Below are positions 45,005 to 53,816 of a stretch of 64,000 nt of DNA, piece by piece (position 1 is the stretch's first letter; each line of letters opens with the position of its first letter). The position numbers and the translations under genes are program-made. The notes below the pieces were generated by a model, which ran no database searches, had not been told where the DNA came from, and saw only the letters and a list, made by a program, of their open reading frames with translations. This DNA is from JAHEGP01 sp963751595 (GTDB taxonomy: Bacteria; Pseudomonadota; Gammaproteobacteria; Pseudomonadales; JAHEGP01), in NCBI GenBank assembly GCA_963751595.1, contig CAVVVC010000002.1:248001-312000 (forward strand), given 5' to 3'.

Positions 45005-46942
45005 TTATGCCAGCTTGTATTCACGGCGCACGAGATCAATGAAAACCCGGATCAACTCGGGGTCGAACTGGCCGTCATCCTTTTCTCTGTCGAGGATGGC
45101 GATGGCTTTTTCGACTGGCATTCCCGGGCGGTAGATTCGGTCGCCGGTCATCGCGTCCCAGGCGTCAGCGATGGCAACAATGCGCGCCAATAGAGGGATT
45201 TCCTCTCCCTTCAGGCCATCAGGGTAGCCGCTCCCGTCCCAGTGCTCGTGATGGCTGCCAGCGATTTCGGCATACTCCCGGAACCGCACCAGGGGTTTCA
45301 TAATGGTTTTGGAGAAGCCCGGGTGCTGGCGCATCAGCGCGTACTCGTCGTCATCCAGCGAGGCCGGTTTATTCAGGACCTCGTCGGCGATGCCGATTTT
45401 GCCAAGGTCATGGGTGATGGCTCCGAAACGAAGTTTTTCCAATGTTTGGGGGTCGAGCCCGATGTGTTCGCCGATTTTCAGGGAGTAGCGGGCGACCCGA
45501 CCGGAATGGGCCGCAGTGTAAGAGTCCTTTTTCTCCAGCGCCCGGGTCAAGGTGGTCACCATGTTGCGATAGGCATCCTCCTGATCTTGCATGAGCTGTT
45601 CGATGCTGTCTGCCATGTCGTCGATACTTTGAGCCAGTTGCCCCAGCTCGTCGTTACGCCTGAGGCCCAGCCGCTGATCGAGTTCACCGGCAGCAATCGC
45701 TCCGGTGGTGGTGCTCATCGCGATGAGTGGCGCGGTTACCCGCCGCGCTGCAAGCAGGGCGATGAGTGAAACCAGTCCCGCCAGCAGGGCAACGCCCAGC
45801 GCATAATTACGCAGCGTAGCTGCGCGCTGGCTTTCCAGGGTGGCCAATGCCTGGGTAACGGCGGTTTCGCTGGCATCGGTTGGCGCCGCCAGGGCCAGCC
45901 AGGCGTTCCCGCCATCACTGAGGGCGGTGACCGCCATCAGGTAAGTTTTTTGATCCAGTACGGCATCATCGAGCATGCGACTATCGCCGTGGCGCAGCTG
46001 TCGAAGCTCACTGACCGTTGCCGTTTCTATGCCTGCTACCGTCGCGGTTTGTGGCCTGGCATTCCAGTCTCCCTGTCCCCGCAGCGGCTCCCGTGTGGCA
46101 ACGATGGTCAGGGCGTCCCCGGAACCGGCTTGCAGCAGCATCAATTGTGCCTGGTTGAGCCAGGGCTGTGCCGTACTGTGAAACTGCAACAGCTCACTCA
46201 AGGGTAGGTCGATAGCCGTTACGCCGAGGAATTGGCCGCTACCGGTGTACAGCGGTGCCGCTGCCGTGAGCATGGGCTGGCGGCTCGATGCATCGACAAT
46301 GGAGGGAAACCAGTGCATTTGGCCGCTGGCTTTAACCCCACGATACCAGGGGCGCTTGCGGGGGTCGTAGCCAGCCGGATAGGCCCGATGGCCGGGGTAG
46401 GTCATGGCCACCCCTTGCTCGAGGGCCAAGTAATGCCGGAGGCTGTAGTCAGAGCTCTGCTCGTAGATCGACTTCCAGGGGTTTTCGAGCTGACGCAAAC
46501 GCGCTATCGCCTGCTGAGCCGAAGCGTCATTCTCGACCCCGGGCGCGATCAGGAAGCTGGGCTTTCCAGGCGTCCCGGCCAGCTCCGAATCGGGGGCCGA
46601 GGCTGTCGGTCCGGCAAGCGTTGAACCCGTGGTCCGGGCGCTGGACGGTGGCGGCGAAGCCGGGGCTTGGGAAAGCTCAGTGCTGAACGCCTGCTCGACC
46701 AGAAGCTTTTGCTGTTGCAGATAATTTGCCGTAGACTGCGCGGTCAGTCGCAGGCGTTTGCCAATATCCGCGACCTTTTCGATCATGTAATGGCGGTCCC
46801 GCTCACGGATTTGGGTGCGAGTGGCGTCAGCGACCGTGCTTGCCATCGCATCGAACTGGCGGATCGAATACCAGCCGGAAACCGCCACGGGAAGGAGCGC
46901 GATGGCCAGCAGCAGCAGTAACTGCTTCAGTCTTATCGACAT
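45005..46942 (-). CDS. Membrane sensor with Cache, HAMP and HD-GYP domains (c-di-GMP phosphodiesterase)
   Basis: The product has 645 residues: a first transmembrane helix, a large periplasmic dCache-like domain (about 35-375), a second helix (about 385-405), HAMP (PLIAMSTTTGAIAAGELDQRL) and a C-terminal HD-GYP domain. The HD motif THDLGKIG and HHEHWDGSGYP are intact, so it should hydrolyse c-di-GMP. Its periplasmic half carries a low-complexity Pro/Ser/Ala stretch (about 90-120). Confidence 0.9.
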   Translation of the reverse strand: MSIRLKQLLLLLAIALLPVAVSGWYSIRQFDAMASTVADATRTQIRERDRHYMIEKVADIGKRLRLTAQSTANYLQQQKLLVEQAFSTELSQAPASPPPSSARTTGSTLAGPTASAPDSELAGTPGKPSFLIAPGVENDASAQQAIARLRQLENPWKSIYEQSSDYSLRHYLALEQGVAMTYPGHRAYPAGYDPRKRPWYRGVKASGQMHWFPSIVDASSRQPMLTAAAPLYTGSGQFLGVTAIDLPLSELLQFHSTAQPWLNQAQLMLLQAGSGDALTIVATREPLRGQGDWNARPQTATVAGIETATVSELRQLRHGDSRMLDDAVLDQKTYLMAVTALSDGGNAWLALAAPTDASETAVTQALATLESQRAATLRNYALGVALLAGLVSLIALLAARRVTAPLIAMSTTTGAIAAGELDQRLGLRRNDELGQLAQSIDDMADSIEQLMQDQEDAYRNMVTTLTRALEKKDSYTAAHSGRVARYSLKIGEHIGLDPQTLEKLRFGAITHDLGKIGIADEVLNKPASLDDDEYALMRQHPGFSKTIMKPLVRFREYAEIAGSHHEHWDGSGYPDGLKGEEIPLLARIVAIADAWDAMTGDRIYRPGMPVEKAIAILDREKDDGQFDPELIRVFIDLVRREYKLA

Positions 46943-46951
46943 AATGTGTGG

Positions 46952-47392
46952 CTACCAGTGGCCCTGGTTAGGCATTGACTGCCAGGGTTCCCGCGGGGGG
47001 AGTGCCGGGCCTTTTTGCAAGAGCTCGATTGAGATATTGTCGGGAGAGCGGACAAAAGCCATATGGCCATCCCGGGGCGGCCGGTTGATGGTTACGCCGG
47101 CGGCAGCGAGCTGCTCACAGGTGGCATAAATATCGTCGACGCGAAAGGCGAGGTGGCCAAAGTTGCGACCCTCTCCGTATTCCTCGGGATCCCAGTTGAA
47201 GGTGAGTTCCAGCAGCGGGCTGCTGCTTTCCCGGGCCTTTTCAGCGTCTCCGGGGGCTGCGAGGAATACCAGCGTAAAGCGGCCGGACTCGTTGTCGTAA
47301 CGCCTGATTTCCACCAGCCCGAGGTGGTCGCAGTAGAATTTGAGGGAACGGTCAAGGTCACTAACCCTGACCATGGTGTGCAGGTATTCCAT
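46952..47392 (-). CDS. gloA: Glyoxalase I-like lyase (VOC family)
   Basis: The product has 146 residues with two VOC modules. HTMVRVSDLDRSLKFYCDHLGL supplies the first metal His, LELTFNW the Glu, FGHLAFRVDDI the second His and SIELLQKG the second Glu. This matches lactoylglutathione lyase, which detoxifies methylglyoxal. A C-terminal extension of about 20 residues, PREPWQSMPNQGHW, is unusual. It ends 9 bp before the HD-GYP start. Confidence 0.85.
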   Translation of the reverse strand: MEYLHTMVRVSDLDRSLKFYCDHLGLVEIRRYDNESGRFTLVFLAAPGDAEKARESSSPLLELTFNWDPEEYGEGRNFGHLAFRVDDIYATCEQLAAAGVTINRPPRDGHMAFVRSPDNISIELLQKGPALPPREPWQSMPNQGHW

Positions 47393-47564
47393 CCAGAGAC
47401 TCCTTTCGAATCATCCAGTCCAATAATCAGAAGCGATTGTGCCCGAGGCAATGACGCAGGACAAGCTTACTGCCAGCGACGGAGGGCGCAGCTCATAAGG
47501 GCCGTTTGCGCCGGCCCCCCTGAATGCTGCTATACTCTCGGTGCTTGGTCCTGAGGAAAAGGCG

Positions 47565-47702
47565 TTGGCATTACAACAACGATTGTTGCTTATATTCTGT
47601 GTATTGCAGGTTTTTGCCCATTCGGCGATGAGTCTGGAGTATTGGGCCGAGACTACCCCGGAAGAATTCGAAGAGGCACTGGCGCCGTTTATCGGACAGT
47701 AG
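47565..47702 (+). CDS. Possible small secreted or membrane protein, 45 residues
   Basis: A TTG at 47565 is preceded by GAGG (47553-47556) at 8-bp spacing. The frame gives a hydrophobic N-terminus (LLLIFCVLQVFAHSAMS) like a signal peptide, then an acidic C-terminus (YWAETTPEEFEEALAPF). A -10-like TATACT is at 47531. Coding is plausible but not proven; I do not recognise a family. Confidence 0.4.
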   Translation: MALQQRLLLIFCVLQVFAHSAMSLEYWAETTPEEFEEALAPFIGQ

Positions 47703-47816
47703 CCCTCTAGCCGGCACACTCCCCTGCGGCTGCTCCCCAATATGCCAGCGCGATGCGCACACGCATACAGCGGATGGGCGGCAATTACGAACTACCGTCG
47801 GCAGAATGCCAAGCGG

Positions 47817-47999
47817 TCAGGAGCGAACTCGCCAGCGGTAAACCAGCCAACTGCTGCCAACCACCAGCAACACTGCCAGCGGCAGAGCCGCGCCCCCATG
47901 GTGCAGGCTATGCAGCAGAGAATGCTCGGTTCCAGCGCCGGTGTGCGCCTGGGATGCTAACGGCAGGATGCCAAGTAACAAACTGGTCAGTTTACGCAC
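47817..47999 (-). CDS. Small His-rich membrane protein at the end of the urease operon
   Basis: The product has 60 residues from a GTG that overlaps the ureG stop by 13 bp. It has a signal peptide (MRKLTSLLLGILPLASQA), a short His-rich segment (HTGAGTEHSLLHSLHH, five His) and a C-terminal membrane helix (AALPLAVLLVVGSSWLVYRW). The His-rich part beside nickel-chaperone genes suggests a role with nickel at the membrane, but that is inference. It is too short to be HupE/UreJ. Confidence 0.65.
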   Translation of the reverse strand: MRKLTSLLLGILPLASQAHTGAGTEHSLLHSLHHGGAALPLAVLLVVGSSWLVYRWRVRS

Positions 48000-48640
48000 G
48001 AGTCGGTGTCCTCAAGATCGTCACGGTGTGCGTCCAGCATACCCTCTGTAATGATAAAGTCCACAATTGCCTGCAAGCCCACGCCCTCTTTCAGGTTGGT
48101 AAAAACGAAGGGTCGGTCCTTGCGCATGCGCAGGGTATCGCGTTCCATAACCTTCAGTGACGCACCCACCATGGGTGCAAGGTCTGTTTTGTTTATCACC
48201 AACAGGTCGCTCCTGGTAATGCCCGGGCCCCCTTTACGCGGGATCTTGTCGCCTGCTGCGACGTCGATCACGTAGATGGTCAGATCAGAGAGCTCAGGGC
48301 TGAATGTGGCACTGAGGTTGTCACCGCCGCTTTCAACCAGCACCATATCCAATCCAGGGTGGCGCTGGCAGAGTTCATCGACCGCCGCCAGATTCATCGA
48401 CGCATCCTCGCGAATGGCGGTATGGGGGCAGCCGCCGGTTTCGACGCCGACAATCCGGTCGGCATCGAGCGCAGCGTGTCGCACCAGGAATTCGGCGTCC
48501 TCCCGGGTGTAAATGTCATTCGTTACCACCGCAATGTTGTAGGGTTCCCGCATAGCGCTGCAGAGTGCTCGCAAAAGGGCGGTCTTGCCGGAGCCGACCG
48601 GCCCCCCGACACCGACCCGCAGGGTTTGGCTCTGAATCAT
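47987..48640 (-). CDS. ureG: Urease accessory GTPase UreG
   Basis: The product has 217 residues from the ATG at 48640; AGGAG lies 9 bp upstream, and a TTG at 48649 is the alternative. The P-loop is GVGGPVGSGKTALL, and the metal-binding CPH is in GVETGGCPHTAIRED. NKTDLAP is the base-recognition motif. UreG hydrolyses GTP to deliver nickel to urease. It starts 5 bp after the ureF stop. Confidence 0.97.
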   Translation of the reverse strand: MIQSQTLRVGVGGPVGSGKTALLRALCSAMREPYNIAVVTNDIYTREDAEFLVRHAALDADRIVGVETGGCPHTAIREDASMNLAAVDELCQRHPGLDMVLVESGGDNLSATFSPELSDLTIYVIDVAAGDKIPRKGGPGITRSDLLVINKTDLAPMVGASLKVMERDTLRMRKDRPFVFTNLKEGVGLQAIVDFIITEGMLDAHRDDLEDTDSCVN

Positions 48641-48645
48641 TTCTA

Positions 48646-49314
48646 TCAACTCCTGAATAATCGAGAATATTGTGTTTCGTGGCAGGCGCTGGCGAGTGCC
48701 AGACCGGGGAGGCCGGACCCTATATCTTCATCAGTCAATGCGAGTCCGTGGGGTACGAGGGCTGGAATACGCTGCTTTAGCTCGCCCAACACCCGTTGGC
48801 CCCCGGTTTGGCCCAGTGCCATCAGCTTGATGGCTGCTGCAACCTGGTTTTCCGACCAACTCCAAAGTAAACCCAGCGCAGTTTCCTCCAGGGGTATCTC
48901 CCAGTGGTATCCGGCCATTGCAAAAGCCGCCGGCAGACTAGTGTCGACTGTGAGATCGCCAAATCGGAGGTCCGGCTGTTGCTGCACCAGTAACTTGCGT
49001 AACGCGCCCCCCACCTGGGTATCCTCTAGCCAGAGTTCGTGGGTCTCTCGGCTGGCCAGTGCGCGCAGGTTCCAGCCCATAAAGCCAGCTTCGTCTCGCG
49101 CTTGCAGGGCATGGTAACAGCGGCCCACTATTGGCACATCGAGTTTGACCAGCGAATACTCGAGCATTCCAGCCAGCCATTCCAGTAATTGCGCCTCATC
49201 GGCTATCCAGGCTTGCTCAATCGCCGACTCCAGCCCCTGGGAATAGGAATAACTGCCGATGGGCAGTGCCGGGCTGGCAAGATTCAGCAGGTGCAGCAGG
49301 GGGAGACTATCCAT
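48646..49314 (-). CDS. ureF: Urease accessory protein UreF
   Basis: The product has 222 residues from the ATG at 49314, which overlaps the ureE end by 8 bp. LLHLLNLASPALPIGSYSYS and GLESAIE are the family N-terminus, and the C-terminal region has LALASACHETQYSRLFRS. UreF bridges UreG and the urease apoprotein. An open frame extends upstream inside ureE but has no family match. Confidence 0.94.
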   Translation of the reverse strand: MDSLPLLHLLNLASPALPIGSYSYSQGLESAIEQAWIADEAQLLEWLAGMLEYSLVKLDVPIVGRCYHALQARDEAGFMGWNLRALASRETHELWLEDTQVGGALRKLLVQQQPDLRFGDLTVDTSLPAAFAMAGYHWEIPLEETALGLLWSWSENQVAAAIKLMALGQTGGQRVLGELKQRIPALVPHGLALTDEDIGSGLPGLALASACHETQYSRLFRS

Positions 49315-49807
49315 GACTGTGCGGGTGGTCTGCGCGGTGCTGTTCTGGATGATGCTCACTTTCCCGGTGGGGGTCGTCGTGGCCGGCGCCGCTATAAGCG
49401 CCGGACTCGGGGTGAAAAGGCGCGCTTTCCTCAATGACTTGCATGCCCAACAGTAACGCCATTCGCTGCAAGACGGGGTCGCGCTGGAAGCGCAGTTGCA
49501 GCGCCCCGATTTGCAGCGGAACATGGCGGTTGCCCAGGTGGTAGCAGGCCCGGGAAAATACCAGCCAATCGTCGCAACTCGCGCTGGCAACATCTTCAGC
49601 GGCGGCCCTCACCACGATGATTTCGCCGCAGCGTGTCAGCAGCTTTTCTCCATCTCGCAGCGGTTCGCCGCGCTGCAGGAAAAGGCCAATAGCGCGACCG
49701 TCCGCAGTGTGGGAGCGCAGGCGACCGCGTTTGCGCATGTCCCAGGGCAGCCAGAGTTCGCCGCTGGCGTCCGCTGGGGTGGTCGATCTTTGATGAACTT
49801 CGAGCAT
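49307..49807 (-). CDS. ureE: Urease nickel chaperone UreE
   Basis: The product has 166 residues: an N-terminal peptide-binding domain and a metal domain containing YHLGNRHVPLQI with the conserved His, as in UreE. The last 25 residues hold eight histidines, a nickel-binding tail like that of Klebsiella UreE. It donates nickel through UreG. A gap of 76 bp separates it from ureC. Confidence 0.95.
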   Translation of the reverse strand: MLEVHQRSTTPADASGELWLPWDMRKRGRLRSHTADGRAIGLFLQRGEPLRDGEKLLTRCGEIIVVRAAAEDVASASCDDWLVFSRACYHLGNRHVPLQIGALQLRFQRDPVLQRMALLLGMQVIEESAPFHPESGAYSGAGHDDPHRESEHHPEQHRADHPHSHG

Positions 49808-49883
49808 GGGGTTTTAGCGTGGAGTCCTTAGCTGGTGAATACAGTCGGTCAGTCGGTCAGTCAATCTCGTTTAAGCGATGACG

Positions 49884-51590
49884 CTAGAATAAAAAGTATC
49901 GCTGCGCCATTGGCAGTTCGCTGGCAGGCTCACACACCAGCAGTTGGCCGTCAGCCCGCACAGCATAGGTTTGTGGATCAACCTCCATCACCGGCTGATA
50001 GTCATTGTGAACCATTTGTGCCTTTCCGATCGACCGGGTATTTACGCAGGTGGCCAGACGTCGCTGCAGGCCGAGGGTCCCGCCGACTCCGGCACGGGCC
50101 GCTGCGGCTGCGACAAAAAACAGGCTGGTTTGGGCCGGTACTGCACCCATGGCGCCGAACATGGGCCTGTAGTGCACGGGCTGTGGCGTGGGAATCGATG
50201 CGTTGGGGTCACCCATCGGTGCCGCGGCAATCACACCGCCCTTGATGATCATCGACGGTTTGACGCCAAAAAATGCGGGCTTCCACAATACCAGATCGGC
50301 CAGTTTGCCGACTTCGATCGACCCTACTTCATCGGCTATGCCGTGGGCAATCGCCGGGTTGATGGTGTATTTGGCGATATAGCGTTTTACCCGAAAGTTG
50401 TCGTTGCGTTCTGAATCCTGCGGCAGGGGTCCGCGTTGCTGCTTCATTTTATGGGCCGTTTGCCAGCTTCGGATTACCACTTCACCCACCCGGCCCATTG
50501 CCTGGGAGTCCGATGCAATCATGCTGAACGCGCCGAGGTCGTGGAGAATATCCTCCGCCGCGATGGTTTCCCGGCGAATGCGAGAATCGGCGAAAGCAAC
50601 GTCCTCGGGAATATTGGGATCGAGATGGTGACACACCATCAGCATGTCCAGATGTTCATCGACCGTGTTAACGGTGTACGGTCGGGTAGGGTTAGTGGAG
50701 GAGGGAAGTACATTGGGCGCGCCACAGGCTTTGATAATGTCGGGCGCGTGGCCCCCACCGGCGCCCTCGGTATGGTAAGTATGAATCGTGCGCCCTTTGA
50801 AAGCGGCCAGGGTGTCCTCGACGAAGCCGCATTCGTTGAGCGTGTCGGTGTGAATCGCTACCTGAACATCGTACTTCTCGGCAACATTCAGGCAGTTGTC
50901 GATTGCCGCCGGTGTGGTGCCCCAGTCTTCATGTAACTTGAGCCCGCAGGCACCGGCCAGTAACTGTTCTTCCAGCGCAGCGGGCAAACTGCCGTTACCC
51001 TTTCCCAGGAACCCAAGGTTCATGGGGAGGTGGTCGGTAGACTGCAGCATCTTGCCAATATGCCAAGGCCCCGGCGTACAGGTCGTGGCATTGGTGCCGG
51101 TCGCGGGGCCGGTGCCGCCTCCCAGCATGGTGGTCACCCCGGACATCAACGCCTCGTCGATCTGCTGGGGACAAATAAAGTGGATATGGGAATCAATCCC
51201 ACCTGCCGTGACGATTTGTCCTTCGCCGGCAATGACTTCGGTGCCGGGACCAATGACGACATCCACATGGCTCTGCACATCGGGATTGCCTGCCTTGCCA
51301 ATAGCAGCAACCCGTCCGTTCTTTATGCCAATGTCGGCCTTGACGATACCCCAGTGGTCAACGATCAAAGCATTGGTGATTACAGTATCTACCACTTCAG
51401 CCGAAGGTAATTGACTTTGACCCATGCCATCTCGAATTACCTTGCCGCCGCCAAACTTGACCTCATCACCATAGCGAGCAAAGTCCTTTTCAACCTCAAT
51501 CCAAAGGTCCGTATCACCAAGTCGCACGCGGTCGCCGGTGGTGGGGCCATACATTTCCGCATAGGCCCTTCGGTCGATAAAATTACTCAT
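49884..51590 (-). CDS. ureC: Urease alpha subunit UreC
   Basis: The product is the 568-residue catalytic subunit. The nickel ligands are visible in SHIHFICPQ, the carbamylated Lys is in GLKLHEDWG, and further His are in AIHTDTLNE and EGAGGGHAPD. The flap motif MVCHHLDP has the mobile Cys/His pair. It splits urea into ammonia and carbamate. The start overlaps the ureB end by 8 bp. Confidence 0.98.
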   Translation of the reverse strand: MSNFIDRRAYAEMYGPTTGDRVRLGDTDLWIEVEKDFARYGDEVKFGGGKVIRDGMGQSQLPSAEVVDTVITNALIVDHWGIVKADIGIKNGRVAAIGKAGNPDVQSHVDVVIGPGTEVIAGEGQIVTAGGIDSHIHFICPQQIDEALMSGVTTMLGGGTGPATGTNATTCTPGPWHIGKMLQSTDHLPMNLGFLGKGNGSLPAALEEQLLAGACGLKLHEDWGTTPAAIDNCLNVAEKYDVQVAIHTDTLNECGFVEDTLAAFKGRTIHTYHTEGAGGGHAPDIIKACGAPNVLPSSTNPTRPYTVNTVDEHLDMLMVCHHLDPNIPEDVAFADSRIRRETIAAEDILHDLGAFSMIASDSQAMGRVGEVVIRSWQTAHKMKQQRGPLPQDSERNDNFRVKRYIAKYTINPAIAHGIADEVGSIEVGKLADLVLWKPAFFGVKPSMIIKGGVIAAAPMGDPNASIPTPQPVHYRPMFGAMGAVPAQTSLFFVAAAAARAGVGGTLGLQRRLATCVNTRSIGKAQMVHNDYQPVMEVDPQTYAVRADGQLLVCEPASELPMAQRYFLF

Positions 51591-51945
51591 GCCGTTTGCC
51601 CTCGTCGAGTGCGCCCATTATTTCCCCGCGAAAACCGTAAACCTCTCGGCTACCGCCATAGGCGACCAGTTCAACGCCACGGGTTTGCCCTGGCTCGAAT
51701 CGCACTGCGGTGCCGGCAGGGATATTGAGACGAAACCCACGCGCCGCCGAGCGCTCGAACTGCAGGGCAGGATTGGTTTCATAAAAGTGATAGTGAGAGC
51801 CCACCTGAATCGGCCTGTCTCCGCTATTGGCGACCTGAATCTTGACCAGCTCGAGCCCGGGGTTAATTTCTATTGTGCCGTCGCCGGCCAGCATTTCACC
51901 CGGCACCATAGGCGTTTCGGTAGATGATTCGGAGCTACTGTTCAT
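51583..51945 (-). CDS. ureB: Urease beta subunit UreB
   Basis: The product has 120 residues. PGEMLAGDGTIEINPG and VANSGDRPIQVGSHYHFYETN are the core of the family. It is a separate chain here, as in Klebsiella and other proteobacteria, not fused to UreA. It is 9 bp after ureA. Confidence 0.97.
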   Translation of the reverse strand: MNSSSESSTETPMVPGEMLAGDGTIEINPGLELVKIQVANSGDRPIQVGSHYHFYETNPALQFERSAARGFRLNIPAGTAVRFEPGQTRGVELVAYGGSREVYGFRGEIMGALDEGKRHE

Positions 51946-51954
51946 GATTGAACC

Positions 51955-52257
51955 TCACGGTATCGGATTATGGACGGTAACCAATTTCGTGCCGTCCGGA
52001 AAAGTTGCTTCCACCTGTATTTCATCAATCATCTCCGCGATTCCACTCATGACATCGTCCCGCGTCAACAGAGTGCGCCCATAGTCCATCAATTCGGCAA
52101 CGGACCTGCCATCACGTGCACCCTCCATAATGGCGGCGCTGATATAGGCAACCGCTTCCGGGTAATTGAGTTTCACGCCGCGTTGCAGGCGGCGTTCTGC
52201 GAGCAGCGACGCAGTAAACACGAGTAACTTATCTTTTTCGCGGGGTGTTAACTCCAT
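51955..52257 (-). CDS. ureA: Urease gamma subunit UreA
   Basis: The product has 100 residues with the standard start MELTPREKDKLLVFTASLLA, then GVKLNYPEAVAYIS and the ending FPDGTKLVTVHNPI. The gamma subunit is structural. It follows ureD by 48 bp. Confidence 0.98.
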   Translation of the reverse strand: MELTPREKDKLLVFTASLLAERRLQRGVKLNYPEAVAYISAAIMEGARDGRSVAELMDYGRTLLTRDDVMSGIAEMIDEIQVEATFPDGTKLVTVHNPIP

Positions 52258-52305
52258 GACTAGTATCCTGTTCGTAGCTTGTCTGTGTCAAAAATCATCA
52301 CGTTT

Positions 52306-53202
52306 TCAGGTCTGCCAGATGCGCGGCGTGCAGGAATCGCGTTCAAGAATACAGGGGCGCAAACCCTGCCAGATTCGCGTGAACAGCAGTCGTAGCGATT
52401 CCGTGGTGCTTCCCAGGCTGCGCACCAGCAGGACATTGTTCACGTAGGTGGCAGCGCAGCGCGTCCCGCTGTCGTAGTTGGCGGATAGCTCCCGAACAAT
52501 AGCCAGTGCGGTATCGCGCTGCGTCGGGTTGGGGCAGTAGGCGTACATAGTGCCAACTACCGCCCGTCCACCCAGCCCCCAGGCTGAGCGCATGATCCTG
52601 TCCGAGCCGACATAATCTGTGCGCTCGAGCAGCAGCGGCTTGTTTTCGCACCAAATCTCGAGTCGCTGCCTTACCGAGCCAGTGGCAAATGTCTCACCGG
52701 ATGCGGGTCTTCCAAGACACAGGATATCCCAGCCAATAAGAGCGCTATCCGGCTTCAGTTTGATGCGGGTAGAGTTGTAAAGTCGGGCGCCATCGAAGGC
52801 AATGGTTTCCTGGGGTAACCATTCCATTGAAGTGCACTGTGCCATGTCGATGTTTGCCTGGAAACCCTGCACGCGGTCATCTGCATCAACACGGTATGCC
52901 TTGCCGGCGGAAGGTGTTGTGACCAAAGCCTGCGAGCCTGCTGCAAGGTCAAAATGGCAGCTGAGCTGATCGCCCCCCACCAGGCCACCGGGAGGATGCA
53001 ATAGATAGATATGGCAGCATTGGTTGCCCTCGGGGTAGAAGGGACGCTGGATAAGTAATGGCCCGCTATGTTGGCGCCTGGTAATGCGAGTGCTCCCCGC
53101 CTCATTTGACAGCGACAGTGTCAGGGATCCACGCCAGTCTGCAGACTGGGGGCACTTGGTTCGACCCGCTACATCGGGGCGTCTGGGTAAAGTCGCAGGC
53201 AT
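52306..53202 (-). CDS. ureD: Urease accessory protein UreD (UreH)
   Basis: The product has 298 residues. FYPEGNQCCHIYLLHPPGGLVGGDQL and TTPSAGKAYR are the family signatures. UreD is the first accessory protein to bind the apoenzyme and forms the nickel tunnel with UreF/UreG. It is the first gene of the urease operon; the sigma54-type promoter is about 270 bp upstream. Confidence 0.96.
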   Translation of the reverse strand: MPATLPRRPDVAGRTKCPQSADWRGSLTLSLSNEAGSTRITRRQHSGPLLIQRPFYPEGNQCCHIYLLHPPGGLVGGDQLSCHFDLAAGSQALVTTPSAGKAYRVDADDRVQGFQANIDMAQCTSMEWLPQETIAFDGARLYNSTRIKLKPDSALIGWDILCLGRPASGETFATGSVRQRLEIWCENKPLLLERTDYVGSDRIMRSAWGLGGRAVVGTMYAYCPNPTQRDTALAIVRELSANYDSGTRCAATYVNNVLLVRSLGSTTESLRLLFTRIWQGLRPCILERDSCTPRIWQT

Positions 53203-53372
53203 GGCGATGTCGACACTATTGATACTTACGGACGATTAGATCATTACCGGCCTTGTGGCGCCAGCTTGATATGCTAAACGAAGATTCACTCAGAAGGGTT
53301 TTGGAGAAATCCCTTAAACCATCTATTCAATGAGCCTAGCCTTGCGTTCAAGCCGGTTGCTGCCAGCCTGCT

Positions 53373-53422
53373 GGTTTATCAGCCAACGGCTGACATAGGT
53401 TTATCAGCCAACGGCTGACATA
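53373..53422. repeat. Two tandem 25-bp repeats with internal palindrome
   Basis: The 25-bp unit occurs exactly twice, at 53373-53397 and 53398-53422. Each copy contains TCAGCC-AAC-GGCTGA, a 6-bp stem with a 3-nt loop, so the transcript of the urease leader would carry two identical small hairpins. Confidence 0.95.
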
Positions 53423-53430
53423 GGCGTGCG

Positions 53431-53464
53431 TACTGTGCAGGCAATCTTACTGTGCAGGCAATCG
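53431..53464. repeat. Two tandem 17-bp repeats in the urease leader
   Basis: TACTGTGCAGGCAATC followed by T or G occurs at 53431-53447 and 53448-53464. The two copies differ at the last base only. They lie between the sigma54-type promoter and ureD. Confidence 0.9.
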
Positions 53465-53480
53465 CAGTGGGCAGTCGATT

Positions 53481-53495
53481 GCAATCGCTGTGCCA
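53481..53495 (-). promoter_or_regulatory. sigma54 promoter of the urease operon
   Basis: On the - strand this reads TGGCAC-AGCGA-TTGC, an exact match to the -24/-12 consensus TGGCAC-N5-TTGC, with T before it and A after it as preferred. Counting from the -12 C at 53481, transcription should start near 53469, giving a leader of about 267 nt to ureD. This predicts control by RpoN with an enhancer protein such as NtrC. Confidence 0.8.
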
Positions 53496-53569
53496 ATGCC
53501 ATGAGTAGCGACTTATGTTGAAGTTCGGTGGCGTAGTCGTACTTGCAGATATCAGGGTGGAGAAAAACC

Positions 53570-53617
53570 TGCGTTGGATTGGTGCATTCCGGAAAAAACC
53601 TGCACCCTTGTGTCGCG
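53570..53617. promoter_or_regulatory. Candidate NtrC sites for the urease promoter
   Basis: TGCGTTGGATTGGTGCA (53570-53586) has a perfect right half of the NtrC consensus TGCACC-N5-GGTGCA. The sequence at 53601-53617 has a perfect left half, TGCACC. Their centres are about -109 and -140 from the predicted urease start, the spacing known for strong NtrC enhancers. The opposite half-sites are degenerate, so this remains a prediction. Confidence 0.45.
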
Positions 53618-53711
53618 AAAAGACCTTTTGGTAGTAGTACAGATTTTCGCGATTCAAACAAAAAGGGATTCGAGGCATACCTTTTTTTTGCGATCAGTAT
53701 GCTGACATCCC

Positions 53712-53728
53712 AGCGCGTCAATGGTGCC
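53712..53728. promoter_or_regulatory. Candidate NtrC site for the rightward promoter
   Basis: AGCGCGTCAATGGTGCC keeps GC-x-C on the left and ATGGTGC on the right of the NtrC consensus. The centre is about -123 from the start predicted for the promoter at 53817. Confidence 0.35.
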
Positions 53729-53816
53729 CACTGGCCTTTCTTCCGGGCGCCCAGGCGATTTTCCGATCAATGCGGTTTGTCTCGATATACGAAGATCATG
53801 CCGTTTTTGCAAAGCT

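Noticed and set aside
53373..53464. Short repeats that might suggest a CRISPR array
   Set aside because: There are only two copies of each unit, directly adjacent without spacers, and no cas genes are present.
53404..53721. A - strand frame with Cys-containing segment CRFFPECTNPTQ resembling YidD
   Set aside because: The resemblance is limited to a few residues, the frame overlaps the sigma54-type promoter and the repeats, and an alternative frame is equally open.
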